In this document: piece after piece, positions 43,607 to 52,749 of the stretch
Position numbering within the stretch: the first letter of the stretch is position 1
Layout: every line of letters starts with the position of its first letter
Assembly: GCF_000367925.1 (NCBI RefSeq)
Contig: NZ_KB849176.1
Span: forward strand, 796,191-860,190
DNA from: Acinetobacter bohemicus ANC 3994
GTDB taxonomy: Bacteria > Pseudomonadota > Gammaproteobacteria > Pseudomonadales > Moraxellaceae
Length of the DNA stretch: 64,000 bases
Reading direction: 5' to 3'
Notes under the pieces: model-generated
What the model saw: the letters and a program-made list of their open reading frames with translations, nothing else
What the model was told of the DNA's origin: nothing
The model's database searches: none
Program-made: the position numbers and the translations under genes

Positions 43607-44020
43607 ATGCGAATGAATAAACGTCAAAATTGTTTAAATGACATCAAAAATTCTTTTCATCAATCTGGATATGTCGATTGGCATATTAGTCCACGCTTAA
43701 GCAATGAAACGCATGAGGAAGCAGAGGGTGATATTGCAGTACAAGCCGCGAAACCTGAATTAAAGCGTCCGCCCATGTATTGTGTTGTTTTAATGAACGA
43801 CGATTACACACCAATGGACTTTGTAATTGAAATTTTACAACAATACTTCGCTTTGAATCTTGACCAAGCCACTCAAGTAATGCTAACTGTACATTATGAA
43901 GGGAAAGGTATCGCAGGCGTTTATCCAAGAGACATTGCGGAAACAAAAGCGAACCAAGTAAATAATTATGCTCGGTCACAAGGTTATCCATTGCTTTGTC
44001 AGATTGAGCCAAAAGATTAA
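43607..44020 (+). CDS. clpS: Clp protease adapter ClpS
   Basis: Adapter that hands N-degron substrates to the ClpAP protease. The core (about 55-137) matches E. coli ClpS: VVLMNDDYTPMDFVIEILQQ with the Asp-Asp of the binding pocket, MLTVHYEGKGIAGVY and ending in YPLLCQIEP. The N-terminal extension is about 30 residues longer than in E. coli (137 against 106), with a Gln/His/Ser-rich part. clpA starts 9 bp downstream, so the two are an operon. Confidence 0.95.
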   Translation: MRMNKRQNCLNDIKNSFHQSGYVDWHISPRLSNETHEEAEGDIAVQAAKPELKRPPMYCVVLMNDDYTPMDFVIEILQQYFALNLDQATQVMLTVHYEGKGIAGVYPRDIAETKANQVNNYARSQGYPLLCQIEPKD

Positions 44021-44029
44021 GGGGATTAC

Positions 44030-46306
44030 ATGCTCAGTCGTCAATTGGAAGTATCTTTACGTTTGGCTGTTAGCATGGCTCGTCAAAAGAGACATGAGTT
44101 TCTGACGGTTGAACATTTATTGTTGGCGTTACTTGATAATGACTCTGCTGTAAATGCGCTTAAAGCGTGTGGTGCGGACATTATTGTTCTTCGCAAAGAA
44201 TTAGAAGAATACGTTGAACAACATACCCCTAAATTAAGCGAACATAGCGATCAGGCACCACATCCGACTGAAAGTTTTGATCGTATTTTGCAACGTGCAA
44301 TTTTCCATGTGCAATCGAGCGGTGGTGATCGTACAGTTGAAGGTGCGGACATTCTGGTTGCGATGTATTCTGAACGTGATTCATTTGCTGTTTATTTACT
44401 TAAACGCCATCAAATTAATCGTTTAACTTTAACTCAATATTTATCTCATGGTACGCGCAAAGAAGAAGTGCAAGCCGAAGAGGAAGTTGAAGAGTTGGAT
44501 GGTGAAACATCTGCTTCTGCAAATGCAGGACCACTCGATTTATATACCACTAATTTGAATGTGGAAGCGCAAAAAGGCAAAACAGATCCTTTAATCGGTC
44601 GTGAAAAAGAAATTGAACGTGCAGCACAAATTTTATGCCGCCGCCGTAAAAACAATCCATTGTTGGTGGGTGATCCCGGTGTTGGTAAAACATCGATTGC
44701 TGAAGGTTTAGCTTGGCTGATTGTTAATGGTAAAGCACCAAAACCACTTGAAAATGCTGAAGTCTTCAGTTTGGATATTGGGGCATTGGTTGCAGGTACA
44801 AAATACCGTGGTGATTTTGAAAAACGTTTAAAACAACTTTTAAATGCTTTGAAAAAGAAACCAGAAGCCATTTTGTTTATTGATGAAATTCACATGATTA
44901 TTGGTGCAGGCTCAAGTATGGGCAGCACCATGGATGCATCCAATTTAATTAAGCCAGCGCTGTCGAATGGTTCACTACGTTGCATTGGTTCAACGACTTT
45001 CCAAGAATATCGTCAGGTCTTTGAAAAAGATCATGCTTTATCACGCCGTTTCCAAAAAATTGATGTCAATGAGCCATCTATTTCTGAAACAGTTGATATT
45101 TTACGTGGTTTAAAATCTAAATTTGAAGATTTTCATCATGTTCAATATGACGATAGAGCATTGGTTGCTGCTGTGGAATTGTCTGCGAAATTTATTAATG
45201 ATCGCTTTTTACCAGACAAAGCCATTGACGTAATTGATGAAGCAGGCGCACAACGTCGTTTGAAAGCAGAGCAAGATGATAGTTTAATTACGGTAGAAAA
45301 TATCGAAGATATCATTTCTAAAATTGCGCGTATTCCACCAAAAACCGTATCGAAAGATGACAAGACAGTATTAATTAATCTTGAACGTGATTTGAAGCGT
45401 GTGGTTTTTGGTCAAGATACAGCAATTGAAGCACTGGGTTCTGCCATTAAATTATCACGTGCAGGTCTAAAATCACCAGATAAACCTGTCGGTAGCTTTG
45501 TATTTGCTGGTCCTACTGGTGTGGGTAAAACTGAGGTCACCAAGCAGTTAGCTAAATTGTTAGGTGTGGAATTGGTTCGTTTCGATATGTCTGAATATAT
45601 GGAGCGTCATGCAGTTTCACGTTTAATTGGTGCGCCTCCGGGTTATGTTGGTTTTGACCAAGGTGGTTTGTTGACCGATGCCATTCATAAAAGCCCACAT
45701 TGCGTCTTGCTACTGGACGAAATTGAAAAAGCGCATCCAGATGTGTTTAATTTATTACTGCAAATTATGGATCATGGTTCATTGACTGATAACAATGGTC
45801 GAAAGTCTGATTTCCGTAATGTGATTCTTGTTTTAACCACCAATATTGGGGCGGACAGTATTTCTCGCGCCAGCATTGGTTTTATGGAGCAAGACAATAG
45901 TAATGACAATAAAGATGCAATGAAGAAGGCATTTTCACCAGAATTCCGAAATCGTTTGGATGGCATTATTCAGTTTAATGCATTGCCGACGACGGTCATC
46001 GAAAATGTGGTGGATAAATTCTTAACCGAATTACAAGCACAACTTGATGATAAAAAAGTCGTTCTCGATGTCGATCAAAGTGCCCGTGAATGGATGGCTG
46101 AAAATGGTTATGACCGTTTAATGGGTGCTCGTCCAATGCAACGTTTGATTCAAGAACATTTGAAAAAACCACTTGCTGAAATGATTTTGTTCGGTGAGCT
46201 TGCTGAACATGGTGGTAATGTTGCTGTTTCTGTGAAACAAGAAAATGGTAAGGCGGTAGGATTGAAACTCGAAGTATTTGAAGATCAAACTGCTGAACCT
46301 GCATAA
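44030..46306 (+). CDS. clpA: Clp protease ATPase subunit ClpA
   Basis: Hexameric AAA+ unfoldase that feeds proteins to ClpP. The 758-residue protein has an N-terminal Clp repeat domain (about 1-140), D1 with Walker A GDPGVGKT near 213 and Walker B LFIDEIHMI, and D2 with Walker A GPTGVGKT near 494 and LLLDEIEKAHPDV. E. coli ClpA has 758 residues. It lacks the long middle coiled-coil of ClpB, which fixes the identity. It follows clpS and ends with a strong terminator; clpP is not in the window. Confidence 0.97.
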   Translation: MLSRQLEVSLRLAVSMARQKRHEFLTVEHLLLALLDNDSAVNALKACGADIIVLRKELEEYVEQHTPKLSEHSDQAPHPTESFDRILQRAIFHVQSSGGDRTVEGADILVAMYSERDSFAVYLLKRHQINRLTLTQYLSHGTRKEEVQAEEEVEELDGETSASANAGPLDLYTTNLNVEAQKGKTDPLIGREKEIERAAQILCRRRKNNPLLVGDPGVGKTSIAEGLAWLIVNGKAPKPLENAEVFSLDIGALVAGTKYRGDFEKRLKQLLNALKKKPEAILFIDEIHMIIGAGSSMGSTMDASNLIKPALSNGSLRCIGSTTFQEYRQVFEKDHALSRRFQKIDVNEPSISETVDILRGLKSKFEDFHHVQYDDRALVAAVELSAKFINDRFLPDKAIDVIDEAGAQRRLKAEQDDSLITVENIEDIISKIARIPPKTVSKDDKTVLINLERDLKRVVFGQDTAIEALGSAIKLSRAGLKSPDKPVGSFVFAGPTGVGKTEVTKQLAKLLGVELVRFDMSEYMERHAVSRLIGAPPGYVGFDQGGLLTDAIHKSPHCVLLLDEIEKAHPDVFNLLLQIMDHGSLTDNNGRKSDFRNVILVLTTNIGADSISRASIGFMEQDNSNDNKDAMKKAFSPEFRNRLDGIIQFNALPTTVIENVVDKFLTELQAQLDDKKVVLDVDQSAREWMAENGYDRLMGARPMQRLIQEHLKKPLAEMILFGELAEHGGNVAVSVKQENGKAVGLKLEVFEDQTAEPA

Positions 46307-46320
46307 TCAGATCCATGCTT

Positions 46321-46350
46321 AAAATAACCCGTGTTCGCACGGGTTATTTT
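46321..46350 (+). terminator. Rho-independent terminator of clpA
   Basis: Stem AAAATAACCCGTG / CACGGGTTATTTT with TTCG loop, 15 bp after the clpA stop. Confidence 0.92.
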
Positions 46351-46356
46351 GTTTCT

Positions 46357-46395
46357 ACTCACCCTCATTCCAACCTTCTCCCAAAGGGAGAAAGA
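46357..46395. repeat. Short palindromic repeat with CCCT/TTCTCCC blocks
   Basis: A CCCTCATTCCAACC run is followed by TTCTCCC-AAA-GGGAGAA (7-bp stem, 3-base loop). The layout (CCCT block, then hairpin with AAAGG) resembles one arm of the element at 39484-39600 and may be a degraded copy of a related repeat. Confidence 0.45.
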
Positions 46396-46419
46396 CAAAA
46401 CTGGCCTATATAGAAAGTT

Positions 46420-46773
46420 ATGGATATTCAAATTACTAAGGTAATGACGACCTTTTGCCTTTTTTTTGTCACAGCGATTGCGGAAATTTTAGGTTGTTAT
46501 TTTCCCTATTTAATTTTAAATCAAGGTAAGTCGCATTGGTTTTGGTTGCCGACAGTATTCAGTTTGGCCGTATTTGTGTGGTTATTGACCTTGCATCCTG
46601 CTGCATCAGGTAGAATTTATGCCGCTTATGGTGGGATTTATATATTTACCGCTTTAATGTGGTTACGTTATGTCGATCAGGTGGTGTTAACCCGTTGGGA
46701 TATGTTGGGTGGTCTGGTGGTCATATCGGGTGCGATGATGATTATTCTGCAACCTCAAGGTTTGATACGTTAG
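46420..46773 (+). CDS. ynfA: YnfA-family (UPF0060) small membrane protein
   Basis: 117-residue inner-membrane protein with four hydrophobic helices, of the small multidrug-resistance-like fold. The signature LTLHPAASGRIYAAYGGIYI matches E. coli YnfA (WLLTLHPAASGRVYAAYGG). Its transport role is not settled. A second ATG at 46444 would give 109 residues, near the E. coli length of 108, and is a real alternative start. Confidence 0.9.
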   Translation: MDIQITKVMTTFCLFFVTAIAEILGCYFPYLILNQGKSHWFWLPTVFSLAVFVWLLTLHPAASGRIYAAYGGIYIFTALMWLRYVDQVVLTRWDMLGGLVVISGAMMIILQPQGLIR

Positions 46774-46798
46774 ATGGCTAACGTATCAAGTTATAATT

Positions 46799-47269
46799 TT
46801 AAAATTGACACTCGCTGTTTTTAATTTTTAGATCATAAGTCTTGTGAGGCGCGCTTAGTTTGACTTTAACATAGTAGGGGTTTACGCGTTGGAATTCATG
46901 CTCAAAAAATAAATGGCAACTGTTGATTAAGTTTTGTGTAATGAAGTGTTTTACTTCTTTATCGCCAATATCTTCAGCAAATTGTGTGAAATCTGGAGTG
47001 GTAATAATTCCTTGGACCTCAATGTGATCTGCATATAATCGTAATTGTTCAATCACTGTATTTTGATCAGCTTGATAGGGCATAGTGCGTGAGTCTTCAT
47101 CACTCATGACATTTAAAAGTTCATTGAGTTTTTTGCTATCTTGGATTTTATACGATGAATCTATGATCTTATTTTTGACAAAATATTGATCCAGTTCTGT
47201 GCCTTTGGCTTGTGCTGTATTGATTAAAATGAAAGTACTTAAAGATAAAACGATTTTTTTTAAAGACAT
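46799..47269 (-). CDS. Exported hypothetical protein, 156 residues
   Basis: No family recognised. It begins with a Sec signal peptide (MSLKKIVLSLSTFILINTAQA, cut after AQA), using the ATG at 47269; a GTG four codons upstream is in frame. The mature part is about 135 residues, has a DUF2059-like feel (ELDQYFVKNKIIDS, YADHIEVQG, FTQFAEDIGDKEVK) and two Cys near positions 127 and 155 that could form a disulfide in the periplasm. It is convergent with ynfA and upstream of the argF terminator. Confidence 0.7.
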   Translation of the reverse strand: MSLKKIVLSLSTFILINTAQAKGTELDQYFVKNKIIDSSYKIQDSKKLNELLNVMSDEDSRTMPYQADQNTVIEQLRLYADHIEVQGIITTPDFTQFAEDIGDKEVKHFITQNLINSCHLFFEHEFQRVNPYYVKVKLSAPHKTYDLKIKNSECQF

Positions 47270-47319
47270 GGTTAAAATCACTTATAAAAATTATGGATTT
47301 AATTATAGCGATTTGAATA

Positions 47320-47342
47320 TAAAAAAAGCACCCGAAGGTGCT
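47320..47342 (-). terminator. Rho-independent terminator of argF
   Basis: On the minus strand: AGCACC-TTCG-GGTGCT followed by a run of T (plus-strand A run 47321-47327). C-TTCG-G loop of the most stable kind. 26 bp after the argF stop. Confidence 0.88.
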
Positions 47343-47368
47343 CAATTTTTTAAGAATTTATCACTGAA

Positions 47369-48289
47369 TTAGTCTTTCTTTAAATTTTCATTGAGTAAAA
47401 ATTCAACCAAAGCCTTTTGAGCGTGTAAACGGTTTTCTGCTTCATCCCAAACCACTGCATTTTTGTGGTCGAGTAAATTTTCAGAAATTTCTTCACCACG
47501 GTGCGCAGGTAAGCAGTGCATAAATAAACAATTTGAATGTGCTAAATCCATGAGTTTTTCATTGACTTGGAAATCAGCAAATGCTTTCTCGCGAATTTTT
47601 TGCTCTTCCTCTTGTCCCATGCTGGCCCAAACATCAGTCACAATTAGGTCTGCATTGACTGCTGCATCTTCTGCTGAATCGACAAGTTCTACACAGTGGG
47701 CAAATTCTGACAAGAATTTTGCTTGTGGCTCATAACCTTTAGGTGTGGCAATTTTTAATTTAAAGCCCCACATGTGTGCTGCTTCAATATATGAATTACA
47801 CATATTGTTGCCATCCCCAATCCATGCCACGGTTTTACCTTCAATAGAACCACGATGTTCAAGGAAAGTTTGCATATCCGCAAGAAGTTGGCAAGGGTGA
47901 TGATCATCAGTTAAGGCATTGATGATGGGTACTTTTGAATAAGAAGCAAAGCATTCTACGATGTCATGACCAAAAGTACGGATCATAATAATATCAAGCA
48001 TGCTTGAGATCACACGTGCAGAATCTTCAATCGGTTCGCCGCGACCAAGCTGTGTATCACGAGAAGATAAGAAAATCGCACTACCACCGAATTGACTCAT
48101 ACCTGCTTCAAACGAAACACGTGTTCGGGTACTCGATTTTTCAAAAATCATGCCCATAACTTTACCGACAAAAGGTTGGAACACCTCATTACTATGTTGC
48201 TTGCGTTTAAGTTCAATCGCGCGCTGCAAAATTTGGTTAAGTTCTAAAGTCGATAAATCACGTAAGGTCAGAAAATGACGTAGAGCCAT
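47369..48289 (-). CDS. argF: Ornithine carbamoyltransferase
   Basis: Joins ornithine and carbamoyl phosphate to give citrulline in arginine synthesis. The 306-residue protein has the carbamoyl phosphate motif SSTRTRVSFEAGM (about 52-64), DDHHPCQLLADMQT and the ornithine-loop FMHCLPAHRGEEI. It stands alone with its own terminator. The biosynthetic form (ArgF) is preferred to the catabolic ArcB because no arginine deiminase genes are near. Confidence 0.95.
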   Translation of the reverse strand: MALRHFLTLRDLSTLELNQILQRAIELKRKQHSNEVFQPFVGKVMGMIFEKSSTRTRVSFEAGMSQFGGSAIFLSSRDTQLGRGEPIEDSARVISSMLDIIMIRTFGHDIVECFASYSKVPIINALTDDHHPCQLLADMQTFLEHRGSIEGKTVAWIGDGNNMCNSYIEAAHMWGFKLKIATPKGYEPQAKFLSEFAHCVELVDSAEDAAVNADLIVTDVWASMGQEEEQKIREKAFADFQVNEKLMDLAHSNCLFMHCLPAHRGEEISENLLDHKNAVVWDEAENRLHAQKALVEFLLNENLKKD

Positions 48290-48401
48290 GGTTACTCCAC
48301 AATAATTGCTGAATAAAAAAACAAAACAACAATTAGTTGTTGGTTGGTTGAGTGAAAGAGAATCGATTAATATACTATACGTAGACAGAATTGCAAAAAA
48401 A

Positions 48402-49052
48402 CTAGACTTTTTGATGGCCTTCTAAGAAGCGATCTACACAATAATTGATGTATTCGATGGTTTCTTGATCATTTTCTTGAACTGGGATACCCATAAGTAC
48501 GCGCCATTCAATATCACGGATAATTCCAAAATACAGTTGAGCGGAATAAATAGGCTGCTGACATTTAATTAGGCCTTGTTCATCGGCTTTGGTTAAAGCA
48601 CAGGCGATTGCCATTTGAATATGTTTTGGGCCTTGTTCATGAATATACAGCGCCAGTTCTGGACTGCGCTGAGTCCGTTCAAGAATTAAACGAAGGAATG
48701 CCGCATTTTCTGGAAGCACGAGATGGTGCTTAAAATTCATCAGGGTTTGAACTAAATAGGAGTGTAGATCATCTTTACCTTGTTCAAAAGGGACACAGAT
48801 ATCTTTAAAAAATTGTTCACGGCGATAATCACAAATAGCCGTAAATAAGCCTTCTTTATTGCCAAAAAATTTATAAATTGAGGCTTTAGAACCACCTGCA
48901 TGGTGAACGATGTCATCTAGAGAGACTGCATCATAACCACGTTCTAGAAATAGCTCATTTGCGCTAAGTAAAAGCGATAGGCATCGTTCATGACCACGTT
49001 TGGTTTGTGGTGTGTCGCGGCCTATGGGTTCTGGTTGAGCTAATTCGTGCAT
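48402..49052 (-). CDS. TetR-family transcriptional regulator
   Basis: 216 residues from the ATG at 49052 (22 upstream codons in frame are unlikely). N-terminal DNA-binding domain at about 22-68 (LFLERGYDAVSLDDIVHHAG then SKASIYKFFGNKEGLF), then a C-terminal ligand/dimer domain of the AefR-like kind. It is divergent from prpB across 246 bp, so it may control the methylcitrate genes, whose usual regulators in other bacteria are GntR-type or the sigma-54 activator PrpR. That link is inference. Confidence 0.9.
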   Translation of the reverse strand: MHELAQPEPIGRDTPQTKRGHERCLSLLLSANELFLERGYDAVSLDDIVHHAGGSKASIYKFFGNKEGLFTAICDYRREQFFKDICVPFEQGKDDLHSYLVQTLMNFKHHLVLPENAAFLRLILERTQRSPELALYIHEQGPKHIQMAIACALTKADEQGLIKCQQPIYSAQLYFGIIRDIEWRVLMGIPVQENDQETIEYINYCVDRFLEGHQKV

Positions 49053-49298
49053 ATGGCGTATAGAGTCAATAATCAAAAAATGAAAACATTTGCAATTATA
49101 GCAAAAATATGCGCACATTTCTTAAAATAAAGATGTTGTCTTGTTCTGGTCACAATCATGCAAAATGGAAATAACACTATAGGTTTGGTGAATATTTGAC
49201 TAAAGTTTTAGAGTAGATGTTCTAAAAAGTCATAGATATGAATATGTTTATGGATATACTCGAAATTCAATAAATAAAGTGAAACTGTGGAAAGGAAT

Positions 49299-50174
49299 AT
49301 GACACAACAAATGTCTGCAGGTTTAAGATTTAGACAAGCACTAGAAGTGGAAAAACCATTACAAATCATTGGTACAGTGAATGCCTATGCAGCCATGATG
49401 GCTAAAGAAGTGGGTTATAAAGCCATTTATGTATCGGGTGCAGGTGTTGCCAATTATTCTTATGGTTTACCTGATTTGGGCATGACCAGTTTAGACAATG
49501 TGCTTGAAGATGTACGTCGTATTACTGAACGGGTCGATACACCACTATTGGTCGATATTGATACAGGCTGGGGCGGTGCTTTTAATATTGCACGTACTGT
49601 CAAGCAAATGATTGCTGCGGGCGCTGCTGCGGTTCATATTGAAGACCAAGTGGCACAAAAACGCTGTGGTCACCGTCCAAATAAGGAAATTGTGACGCAA
49701 CAAGAAATGGTGGATCGTATTAAAGCCGCTGTGGATGCTAAAACCGATTCTAACTTTGTGGTCATGGCACGTACCGATGCCTTACAAAAAGAAGGTTTGC
49801 AAGCTGTCATTGATCGCGCTTGTGCATGTGTGGAAGCGGGTGCAGATGCCATTTTTGCAGAAGCCATGACCGACATTACTATGTATAAAACCGTCTGTGA
49901 TGCAGTGGGTGTGCCAGTTTTGGCCAATATCACTGAATTTGGTGATACACCGTATTACACCACTGAAGAATTGGGTGAGCAAGGTATTTCAATGGTACTT
50001 TATCCTTTGTCTGCAACGCGTGCAATGCAAAAAGCAGCATTAGAAGTGATGCGCTCTATTCGTGAAACGGGTACGCAAGTGAATGTATTGGATATCATGC
50101 AACAGCGTAAAGAACTGTACGAATTCCTTGATTATCATACTTTTGAAAATACCTTAGATAAATTGTTTAAATAA
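49299..50174 (+). CDS. prpB: Methylisocitrate lyase
   Basis: Splits 2-methylisocitrate into pyruvate and succinate, last step of the methylcitrate cycle for propionate. The 291-residue enzyme shows VDIDTGWGG (Mg site) and the catalytic loop QKRCGHRPNKEIV. I choose the ATG at 49299 (MTQQMSAGLRFR), with AAGGA just upstream; the GTG at 49287 is in frame but poorer. E. coli PrpB has 296 residues. prpC follows 26 bp later. Confidence 0.95.
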   Translation: MTQQMSAGLRFRQALEVEKPLQIIGTVNAYAAMMAKEVGYKAIYVSGAGVANYSYGLPDLGMTSLDNVLEDVRRITERVDTPLLVDIDTGWGGAFNIARTVKQMIAAGAAAVHIEDQVAQKRCGHRPNKEIVTQQEMVDRIKAAVDAKTDSNFVVMARTDALQKEGLQAVIDRACACVEAGADAIFAEAMTDITMYKTVCDAVGVPVLANITEFGDTPYYTTEELGEQGISMVLYPLSATRAMQKAALEVMRSIRETGTQVNVLDIMQQRKELYEFLDYHTFENTLDKLFK

Positions 50175-50200
50175 AATATTCAACATGGAGAATTAAAAAA

Positions 50201-51337
50201 ATGGCTGAAGGAAAAGTACTCACAGGCGCAGGATTGCGCGGACAAGTGGCAGGAAAAACAGCACTTTCAACCGTTGGCAAGAGTGGTGCAGGCTTAACCT
50301 ATCGTGGTTATGATGTGCAGGATTTGGCAGAAAACTGTCAATTTGAAGAAGTCGCTTACCTGATCTTCTTTGGTGAGTTGCCGACTGCGGAACAGCTTGC
50401 AAGCTATAAAGCGAAATTAAAATCGCTGCGTCAATTGCCACAGGCTTTGAAAGAAGTATTAGAACGTATTCCAGCGGATTCGCATCCCATGGATGTGATG
50501 CGTACTGGTGTTTCGATGCTGGGTAACTTAGAAACAGAACAATCATTTGCTGAACAGCAAGATGTAGCCGATCGTATTTTGGCAACGCTTCCAGCCATCA
50601 TTTGCTACTGGTATCGTTTTAGCCATGATGGCGTACGCATTGAAGAAAATACCGATGATGATTCGATTGGCGCTCAATTTCTGCATTTACTGCGCGGCGA
50701 AAAACCAAATGAATTGCATGAACAAGTGATGAATGTGTCCCTCATTTTGTATGCAGAGCATGAGTTTAATGCATCAACATTTACAGCACGTGTATGCGCA
50801 TCAACCTTATCTGATATGCATTCATGTATTACTGGTGCAATTGGTTCACTGCGTGGCCCATTACACGGTGGAGCAAATGAAGCTGCGATGGAAATGATTG
50901 AAAACTGGACCTCTGCCGACGAAGCTGAACGTGAAATGTTGGGTAAACTTGAGCGTAAAGAAAAGATCATGGGCTTTGGTCATGCTATTTATAAAGACAA
51001 TGATCCACGTAATGGCATCATTAAAATCTGGGCTGAACGCTTGGCAAAAGATGTCGGTGATACGGTACTTTATCCAGTGTCAGTCCGCTGTGAAGAAGTG
51101 ATGTGGCGTGAGAAGAAATTGTTCTGTAACGCAGACTTTTTCCATGCTTCGGCTTATCACTTTATGGATATTGCGACCAAATTATTCACGCCAATCTTCG
51201 TGATGAGCCGTGTCACAGGTTGGGCGGCGCATGTGATGGAACAACGTGCAGACAACCGTATTATTCGCCCAAGTGCGGACTATACTGGGCCTGAACTGCG
51301 TAAAGTTGTGCCTATTGAAGCACGTTCAGCTGCTTAA
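50201..51337 (+). CDS. prpC: 2-methylcitrate synthase
   Basis: Condenses propionyl-CoA and oxaloacetate. 378 residues, citrate synthase fold, with the short form of the family: GLTYRGYDVQDLAENCQFEE, GSLRGPLHGGANEAAMEM, GFGHAIYKDNDPRN and SRVTGWAAHVMEQ. Adjacent prpB gives the PrpC identity over ordinary citrate synthase. GGAG stands before the ATG. The unit ends at a terminator; the dehydratase gene (prpD or acnD/prpF) that usually follows is not here. Confidence 0.94.
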   Translation: MAEGKVLTGAGLRGQVAGKTALSTVGKSGAGLTYRGYDVQDLAENCQFEEVAYLIFFGELPTAEQLASYKAKLKSLRQLPQALKEVLERIPADSHPMDVMRTGVSMLGNLETEQSFAEQQDVADRILATLPAIICYWYRFSHDGVRIEENTDDDSIGAQFLHLLRGEKPNELHEQVMNVSLILYAEHEFNASTFTARVCASTLSDMHSCITGAIGSLRGPLHGGANEAAMEMIENWTSADEAEREMLGKLERKEKIMGFGHAIYKDNDPRNGIIKIWAERLAKDVGDTVLYPVSVRCEEVMWREKKLFCNADFFHASAYHFMDIATKLFTPIFVMSRVTGWAAHVMEQRADNRIIRPSADYTGPELRKVVPIEARSAA

Positions 51338-51351
51338 ATTGAAAAATTTGT

Positions 51352-51381
51352 AATAAAGCCTCTTCGGAGGCTTTATTTTTT
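51352..51381 (+). terminator. Rho-independent terminator of prpBC
   Basis: Stem AATAAAGCCTC / GAGGCTTTATT with a C-TTCG-G loop and a T run, 14 bp after the prpC stop. The T run overlaps the last codons of the convergent gene. Confidence 0.93.
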
Positions 51382-51996
51382 AGGTATCAATAAAACCGGA
51401 TCCTCTATGGTATAACCCGTTTCAAAAGGAAGACCTAAATATTTTACAGTAGCAATAATTTTCTGTTGATTGGGGATTTTATACGCTTGAGAGATACTCA
51501 AGCCTTGGCGATAATCTATCGCCTGATGTATTTGGCTTTTAAAATTTTTGCTTGTTAGCTGATAGGTATACTTATATTTAGGTATAAATTCATTTGGGTC
51601 ATACCATGACTTTTCTTTCGACGTGGTTTTATTCAATATTTGAACTTTGATTGTGCTTTTAGAAATGGTTATAAGTAGTTGAAGTCGGTTTTTAATTTTA
51701 CGAATTTCTTGATTAAATAAACGGCTGTCTTGATCATAATCAATTTTTTTGGTTTTGGGATTGATGTAGAGTGAGTTGACTTGAATGAGCTTTTCAGGAT
51801 GTTGATTGTTCTTAAACTGATAATAATAGAGCTGTGGTAGGCGACCACGACCATCTTCATAATGTTTGAGTAAGTAGACTTTTTGGTCTTGATGATCATA
51901 GCCTAATATTTCTATATTTTGTGGTCCACCTACAGTTGCAAAACTGGTGCAGGGTAGGAATATTAAACTGAGCAAACTGGTTTTGAGTTTCAACAT
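51373..51996 (-). CDS. Exported hypothetical protein, 207 residues
   Basis: No family recognised. A Sec signal peptide (MLKLKTSLLSLIFLPCTSFA) is visible; the single Cys does not form a lipobox. The mature protein is rich in Tyr, Lys, Gln and Asn with alternating strands (ILGYDHQDQKVYLLKHYEDG, LPQLYYYQFKNN), as in a beta-rich periplasmic protein. It starts 2 bp after the CinA-like gene, with GAGGAAAT in the end of that gene as ribosome site, so the two are translationally linked. Confidence 0.7.
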   Translation of the reverse strand: MLKLKTSLLSLIFLPCTSFATVGGPQNIEILGYDHQDQKVYLLKHYEDGRGRLPQLYYYQFKNNQHPEKLIQVNSLYINPKTKKIDYDQDSRLFNQEIRKIKNRLQLLITISKSTIKVQILNKTTSKEKSWYDPNEFIPKYKYTYQLTSKNFKSQIHQAIDYRQGLSISQAYKIPNQQKIIATVKYLGLPFETGYTIEDPVLLIPKK

Positions 51997-51998
51997 GG

Positions 51999-52475
51999 CT
52001 AGATTTCCTCAATCATTTTTATGATTTCTGTTGCAACATATTGGGTTAAGACGGCAAGTTTTTCTGATGGTGTTCCATCAATAAAATAATGAAAATTATG
52101 AGTCTTATTTAAATATAAAATTGAGATAAAAAATGTGCCTTCAGGTTTTATTTCTGTTGCACTACCACCGGGTTTGAGTAATCCAGTACAAGCTACAATA
52201 ATATCTGCTTGTGTAAATAGCTTTTTCCCGTGAACAGCCATTGCTTCGGTTACTTCAGCAGATTCAGCCGTATATTTTTCAATGAAAGTTGGCTCAATTT
52301 TGAGAATATTGACTTTTGTGGAAGGGTCATAACTCACTAAACCACCGAGTAATATTTCTGCACCACTATTTTTATAAATTGAAAATTGGCTTGAAAGGTA
52401 GCCTGAGCTTGCACTTTCAATAAAGGCAATCTTTAAATGATGAAGCTCTAATAAATCACAACATTTTTTTATCAT
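51999..52475 (-). CDS. CinA C-terminal-domain protein (nicotinamide-nucleotide amidase-like)
   Basis: 158-residue stand-alone version of the CinA C-terminal domain, whose members (PncC) remove the amide from nicotinamide mononucleotide. The Tyr and Lys of the active site are in place (LVSYDPSTKVNIL), and the Ser of the ES pair is kept, but the usual ESCTGG is changed to ESASSG and the glycine loop GIAGPDGG to GLLKPGGS. The family position is clear; catalytic activity may differ. It is first gene of a two-gene unit with an exported protein. Confidence 0.8.
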   Translation of the reverse strand: MIKKCCDLLELHHLKIAFIESASSGYLSSQFSIYKNSGAEILLGGLVSYDPSTKVNILKIEPTFIEKYTAESAEVTEAMAVHGKKLFTQADIIVACTGLLKPGGSATEIKPEGTFFISILYLNKTHNFHYFIDGTPSEKLAVLTQYVATEIIKMIEEI

Positions 52476-52749
52476 CTGCTAAACGGCATGAGTGAAAAGA
52501 GTACATATTTTAGCGTAAAAGCGATCATCTGATTGTTTTGTAATGATACGGCTCATGTTCAGCATGTGTTGGCTCACAATATTATATAGACAAGTATTTT
52601 ATTTATTTCGTCTTTAAATATGCTGAGTAGAATTCATCGCAAGATAATGAAAGGCTTGAAATGAATCAGTTTTAATTTATATAAATATATGTAATCATAT
52701 ATTAATAAAATGGCATGTATGACCTTAACAGTAGATTTGGATTGATATA
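52476..52749. other. Intergenic region upstream of the small membrane ORF
   Basis: AT-rich DNA between the CinA-like gene and the small ORF at 52750. It must hold the promoter of the CinA-like gene. I see no strong repeat or gene. Confidence 0.4.
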
